A stretch of DNA of 64,000 bases from Sanderia malayensis. Lineage: Eukaryota > Cnidaria > Scyphozoa > Semaeostomeae > Pelagiidae. Below, piece by piece: positions 58,890 to 64,000 of this stretch. The translations under genes were made by a program, and so were the position numbers. Under the pieces are notes generated by a model. That model made no database searches. It had not been told where the DNA came from and was given only the letters and a program-made list of their open reading frames with translations. The stretch lies in NCBI GenBank assembly GCA_013076295.1, contig RQOL01000828.1, positions 4,027,219 through 4,091,218 of the forward strand, read 5' to 3'. Positions within the stretch are counted from its first letter, which is position 1. Each line of letters opens with the position of its first letter.

Positions 58890-60054
58890 ATGTTTACTTT
58901 ATATTTTTTATTACTCTATAATTTTGTATTGTCTTTAACTTTTTTCATTTTGTATTTTTATTCTATCATTCTTTCTTTTTTATTGCATGGTGATGAACAT
59001 CTGAAACCTCGATTTGGTTACAACCTCGATGTCAACAACAATGCAGTCCAGAAGATTGATGAAGACGTCTTTTTTTATAAGAGGAACAATAAGAAAAAGT
59101 AGAACAATAGTATAGCATAAGATAGGAAAATATAAATATCATATGCATAGTAAAGAAATATGTAGAAATAGATCATTAATATTTTATAGTTGTAGGTAGG
59201 AAGGAGAGGAAGAGGAGAAGGAAAGAGGGGAGAGTGGCGTGGGTAAAGTGGTCGGAGGGGGGGAGAGGAGCAGGGAGATGGAGATAGACGGGGAGTGGGC
59301 GGAGGAGTGATGAGGAGCATGAGAGCGGGAGGAGTGGGGAGGATAGAGGAGATGAGAGCGGGAGGAGTGGAGTGGAGAGGAGATGAGAGCAGGAGTGGGA
59401 GGAGAGGGACTGGGGAGGAGAGAGAAGAGACGCTCGAGAGAGAGATGGAGTGAAGTGCGTGGCGATAGGTGTCACGTTTGATAGGTGTCATGTTTAATCC
59501 TCCCCTCTTTTGTCTTCACACCACGCTCTATCATCTCTATAATGCTCTCATGTCCTCTACTCCCCACTTCTCTCCTCTCTCCTCCCCACTCCTCCCGCTC
59601 TCATGTCCTCTACTCCCCGCGTCTCTCCTCCCATCTCCTCTCTCCTCCCCACTCCCACTCCTCCCGCTCTCATCTCCACTCTCTCCCCCTCCGACCACTC
59701 TCCCCTCTTTCTTTCTTCTCTTCCTCTCCTTCTTAACTACATCTACCTATATTTACTTATATAAAATATTAATCATCTATTTCTACTTATTTCTCTATTA
59801 TATGATATATATTTTCCTATCTTATGCTATGCTATTAGTTTATCTATTTTTTCTTATTGCTACTCTTATAAAAAAAGACGTCTTCATCAATCTTCGTGGT
59901 CTTCATTGTTGTTGACATCGAGGTTGTAACCAAATCGAGGTTTCAGATGTTCGTCACCATGCAATAAAGGAAGAAACAATGGTAGAATAAAAACACAAAA
60001 TGAAAAGAGTTAAAGACAATAAAGTTATAGTGTAATAAAAATATAAAGCAAACC
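58890..60054. repeat. large palindrome, arms about 570 bp, at the centre of the mirrored array
   Basis: Left arm 58,890-59,465 and right arm 59,480-60,054 are inverted copies. Landmarks: GATGAACATCTGAAACCTCG (58,991) with its complement near 59,950; TGAAGACGTCTTTTTTTATA (59,058) with its complement near 59,880; GTCTTTAACT (58,931) with its complement near 60,017. The inner 270 bp of the left arm is a purine-rich GGAGAGGAGA run; the matching part of the right arm is pyrimidine-rich. The arms are imperfect, with many small indels in the GA/CT part. The axis is near 59,472. Confidence 0.88.
59200..59735. repeat. polypurine / polypyrimidine tract pair
   Basis: 59,200-59,455 is almost all G and A on the plus strand; 59,520-59,735 is almost all C and T. 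Both are built from degenerate (GGAGAGGAGA)-type minisatellite units. Mirror-like purine tracts of this length can form triplex (H-DNA) structures and are often unstable. Confidence 0.85.
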
Positions 60055-60229
60055 TTTAGAAAATGAAAATTAGATACAGCTCTACAAGCTTCTGATCTTC
60101 CAATCTTCTCTCCAGAAGTGTCACGAAAAGGCACTACAATAGAAAGGAAAATTAAGAATAGTGCCCATTGCTGTACTACTAACCACATAAATGAAATTAA
60201 TAGTACATGGCAGTAGTACAATGAACTTA

Positions 60230-60394
60230 CTAGTATAATAAAGTACCAAAAACTTGAGACTGGCTGGCGTCCTTTTAAAATTTGCTTCATGCTGCAATTT
60301 GTCCCTTCTCTTCGTTGTCCATGATGACTCCAAATCCTCATCATGATAACGAGACAATCCTCGTGCTCTTGTACTCATATGACCAACCTTCAGC
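60230..60394 (-). CDS. recurrent leading exon-like block, terminal copy
   Basis: On the minus strand, after a CTGCTGAAG acceptor-like end, it reads VGHMSTRARGLSRYHDEDLE, SSWTTKRRDKLQHEANFKRT and PASLKFLVLYYTS, then meets TA|GTAAGTTC. Related blocks start at about 61,672 and 62,950 (minus) and at 55,750 and 57,590 (plus). In the others about 55 bp of extra sequence (CATCATTCATTGCATTTCTG-type) splits it after LESS and introduces a stop in one frame. Unknown family. Conserved open reading in this copy supports former or present coding function. Confidence 0.45.
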
Positions 60395-61679
60395 AGAGAA
60401 AATCAATGTTAGGTTATTCTGAATATTCTCAAATAAAATAAAAATCCCACACAGGGGTTTGAACCCAAGGCCTTTGGGGTGAGATTGTTAAGTATATAAT
60501 AATTTAAGATCGACAGGGTGGTGGGTGGCGAATAGATCAAGGAAGTAAGTGGTGTGATTGTAAACGATAGCACTTCTGTGCGGACTGGTTCGAGCCCAGT
60601 TGACCTCGAAATAATAAAATTCAACTTCGCAATCAAACTTAGGCCACATTATATATTTCGGAATACAATATAAATGAAATCACAATTATTTATTCAACTC
60701 TTAGGATATTTAAATGGCTGAATTGGATTCAGAGACGTCATAATCAGAAATAGAAATTAGTAAAACTTAAAAGCTGCCCTGGGACTCGAACCTATGACCA
60801 AGCTGAAAGTACAATTTTATGCTTCACAATTTACATGGTGTCAATTCTAATGATGAGTGCCATGATGTGCCAAATTGAAACAAAATTAGTAAAAGGTAAA
60901 TAGAGCAGTCATGAAAAGCGCAGCACTTTAATCTGTCATAAACTTAAGTGGTATGAGTTCGAGCCCAACAATCCCGTTTTTAACTTCAACATAATAAAAT
61001 ATTTCTACTCACAGACAACGCATCTTTTTATGTGACTATTCTGTATTAGGCGTCCCGTCTTCGCTTTCGATTTCTGTTCTTGATTTAGCATATGATCTTC
61101 CTCGTGTAGCATGCTGTCTTGAAATTTTCTCTGCACGGAAATCACAAAATTAGGCTCAGTAAATCAATATAATTTTTAGATTTCCGAGGTTTATGATTTA
61201 AAATGAGGTGTAGATATTATCAAAGAAATATTCAAAATCATTTAAAGAGATTTTAAGCAATACAAGACTAACGGAGAGAAGAATTGAGAGGGTGATAATC
61301 AGTCAACTGCTTGTAGCGTGGGAAGGCAATGGCCATTTAATTTCCTTCATCAGCTGAATGTTCAATCTTAGATTAATTGACATTTAGGTTTTCGTTTAAT
61401 AGGGAAAAACCAACAGTAATATGAAAAACAGGAAGATAACCTACCAATTAACCTCCGGAAAGCCACGATAGCTAGGCACCAAAAACTTGAGACTGGCTGG
61501 CGTCCTTTTAAAATTTGCTTCATGCTGCAATTTGTCCGTTCTCCTCGTTGTCCAGGAAAAATTCAAATCAGAAATGCAATGAATGATGGGATACATAGGA
61601 AGACTGGAATGACTCCAAACCCTCATCATGATAACGAGACAATCCTCGTGCTCTTCTTCTCACATGACCAACCTTCAGC
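60395..61679 (-). repeat. exon-bearing repeat unit U4 (leftward)
   Basis: Minus-strand copy of the unit: leading block 61,672-61,445, block C 61,132-61,012 (AGAAAATTTCAAGACAGCAT to GTTGTCT|GTGAGT), and four tRNA-like modules down to 60,446. The period to the next unit is about 1,285 bp. Confidence 0.82.
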
Positions 61680-62957
61680 AAAGATAATACAAATCAATGT
61701 TAGGTTATTTTGAATATTCTCAAATAAAATATATATGCCACACAGGGGTTTGAACCCAAGGCCTTTGGGGTGAGGTTGTTAAGTATATAATAATTTAAGA
61801 TCGACAGGGTGGTGGGTGGCGAATAGATCAAGAAACTAAGCAGTGTGATTGTAAACGATAGCACTTCTGTGCGGACTGGTTCGAGCCCAGTTGACCTCAA
61901 AATATTAAAATTCAACTTCGCAATGAAGCTTACGCTACATTATAAATTTCGGAATACAATATAAATGAAATCACAATCATTTATTCAACTGTTAAGATAT
62001 TTAAATGGCTCAATTGGATTCTGTGACGTCACGATCAGAAATTGAAACTAGTAAAACTTAAAAGCTGCCCTGGGACTCGAACCTATGACCAAGATTAAAG
62101 TACGATTTTATGCTTCACAATTTACAGGGTGTCAATTCTAATGATGAGTGCCATAATGTCCCAAATTGAAACAAAATTAGTAAGAGGTAAATAGAGCAGT
62201 CATTAAAAGCGGAGCACTTTAATCAGCGATGGTCTTAAGCGGTACGAGTTCGAGCCCAACAATCACGTTTTTAAATTCAGCATAATAAAATATTTCTACT
62301 CACAGACAACGCATCTTTTTATGTGACTATTCTGTATTAAGCGTCCCGTCTTCGCTTTCGATTTCTGTTCTTGCTTTAGCATTTTTTCTTCTTCGTGTAG
62401 CATGGTGTCTTGAACTTTTCTCTACAAAGAAATCGAAAAAATAAGGTCAATAAATCAATATAATTTTCATAATGTCAGAAGTTAATTATTTAAAATGAGG
62501 TGTAGAGATTATCAAAGAAGTATTCAGAATAATTAAAAAGAGATATTAAACAATATAAGACTAAGAGAGAAAAAGTGAGAGGGTGACAATCAGTCAACTG
62601 CTTGCAGCGTGGGAAAGCAATCGCCATTTTATTTCCTTCGTCAGCTGAATGTTCAATCTTAGATTAATTAACATTTACGTTTTCGTTTAATAGGGAAAAA
62701 ACAACAGGAATGTTAAAAACAGGAAGATAACCTACCATTTGACCTCTGGAAAGGCGCAATAGCTAGGCACAAAAAACTTGAGACTGGCTGGCGTCCTTTT
62801 AAAATTTGCTTCATACTGCAATTTGTCTCCTCGTTGTCCAGGAAGAATTCAAATCAGAAATCCAATGAATGATGGGATGCATAAGGATGACTGCAAATCC
62901 TCATCATGATAACGAGACAGTCCTCGTGCTTTTGGACTCGTATGACCAACCTTCAGC
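61680..62957 (-). repeat. exon-bearing repeat unit U5 (leftward)
   Basis: Same structure as U4: leading block 62,950-62,735, block C 62,422-62,301, tRNA-like modules 62,260-61,737. Confidence 0.82.
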
Positions 62958-64000
62958 AGAGAAAATCAATGTCAGGTTATTCTGAATATTCTAAAATAAA
63001 ATATATATGCCACACAGGGGTTTGAACCCAAGGCCTTTGGGGTGAGGTTGTTAAGTATATAATAATTTAAGATCGACAGGGTGGTGGGTGGCGGATAGAT
63101 CAAGGAACTAAGTAGTGTGATTGTAAACGATAGCACTTCTGTGCGGACTGGTTCGAATCCAGTTGACCTCGAAATATTAAAATTCAACTTCGCAATGAAA
63201 CTTAGGACACATTATATATTTCAGAATACAACATAAATGAACTCACAATTATTTATTTAACTGTTAGGATATTTAAATGGCTGAATTGGATTCAGAGACG
63301 TAACTTTAAATAATTTTGTATATCTTAAAAAACTGTTTGAATAATTTTGTATATTTCTTTTTTAGCTGTGACATCCAGGGTGGAAAGTATGTAATACGTG
63401 CCAACTTTTGTGCACAGTTTGATGCACTTCCTCCGCATATTGGGCAGCCTTAGTATAACTATAAGTTCCTAATTTTGCAAACGTATTGACTGACTTTCCA
63501 CTCTGGCCTGTCACCCTGCCGGAATCTTCTTTTTTAGAAGGCAGGCAGTATCTGGTAGATGTAGATGTAGATGTAACAACCAGAAAAGAAATTAGTAAAA
63601 CTTAAAAGCTCCCTGGGACTCGAACCTATGACCAAGCCTGAAGTACGATTTTATGCTTCACAATTTACAGGGTGTCAATTCTAATGATGAGTGCCATGAT
63701 GTCCCAAATTGAAGCAAAATTAGTAAGAGGTAAATAGAGCAGTCATTAAAAGCGCAGGACTTTAATCTGTCATGGTTTTAAGCGGTATGAGTTCGAACCC
63801 AACAATCACGTTTTTAAATTCAGCATAATAAAATATTTCTACTCACAAACAACGCATCTTTTTGTGTGACTATTCTTTATTGGGCGTCCCGTCTTCGCTA
63901 TCGATTTCTGTTCTTGATTTAGCATTTTATCTTCTTCGTGTAGCATGGTTTCTTGAAATTTTCTCTGCAAGGAAATCACAAAAGTAGGCTCGGTAAATCA
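62958..64000 (-). repeat. exon-bearing repeat unit U6 (leftward), cut by window end
   Basis: Block C at about 63,968-63,848 and all tRNA-like modules are present. The middle is interrupted by a retrotransposon-type insertion at about 63,302-63,585. The leading block lies beyond the window. Confidence 0.8.
63302..63585 (+). mobile_element. retroposon 3' end inserted in unit U6
   Basis: Absent from the equivalent position of U4 and U5. Contains ATCCAGGGTGGAAAGT, CTTTCCACTCTGG (self-complementary to the former) and ends with a GTAGAT hexamer repeat, the simple-repeat tail of CR1/L2-type LINEs and their SINEs. GTAAC flanks it on the left (GACGTAAC) and right (GATGTAAC) as a probable short target duplication. 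Confidence 0.6.

Noticed and set aside
59075..59915. Ser/Pro/Leu-rich frames near the palindrome centre
   Set aside because: Translations of GA/CT simple repeats; no coding evidence.
55603..63092. Functional tRNA genes in the array units
   Set aside because: T-arm-like motifs are good in places but full cloverleafs with matching acceptor stem, D arm and anticodon arm could not be built by eye.

Overview
This window is animal nuclear DNA: intron-rich genes with GT-AG junctions, vertebrate-type CCCTAA telomere-like repeats, AT-rich intergenic sequence, and many small transposons and LINE/SINE debris. Ciliary, dynactin and neuronal-type calcium-sensor genes point to an early-branching metazoan. 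I favour a cnidarian, but this is inference from gene content, intron density and repeat style, not a proven assignment.

Left part (1-20.9 kb) is a compact run of conserved single-copy genes. In order: the 3' end of a MYND zinc-finger gene (+); EDF1/MBF1 (+); ALAD (+); ACBD6 (-); ACTR10/Arp11 (+); RO60 (-); and an NCS1-like calcium sensor (+). ALAD/ACBD6 and ACTR10/RO60 are convergent. ACBD6/ACTR10 (244 bp apart) and RO60/NCS1 (about 1 kb apart) are divergent. I could place exon boundaries for all of these with consistent reading phase. A degraded copy of an NCS1 exon/intron junction lies at 20.5 kb.

Middle (20.9-43.4 kb). A single uninterrupted 9.9-kb reading frame on the minus strand encodes a giant acidic coiled-coil protein of about 3,311 residues that I do not recognise. 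It is followed by accessory DNA. An array of about 130-bp units carrying telomere-like CCCTAA runs is split by two adjacent elements with shared ends (317 bp and 7,092 bp), each flanked by TAG. The larger one is filled with a roughly 103-bp satellite rich in ATGATCAT palindromes and has no recognisable transposase. Three further small inverted-repeat elements follow. One is hAT-like with a perfect 8-bp target duplication, one is flanked by a 9-bp duplication, and one is flanked by TA.

Right part (43.6-64 kb). A tektin-like gene (TEKTL1/CCDC105-type) and a complete 22-exon dynamin gene (+) are followed by a 9.5-kb mirrored array. About 1.28-kb units carrying the same exon-like blocks and several tRNA-like modules run rightwards on the left side and leftwards on the right side of a 1.16-kb purine/pyrimidine-rich palindrome centred near 59,470. 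This array, the split telomere-like array and the giant intronless coiled-coil gene are the most unusual parts.
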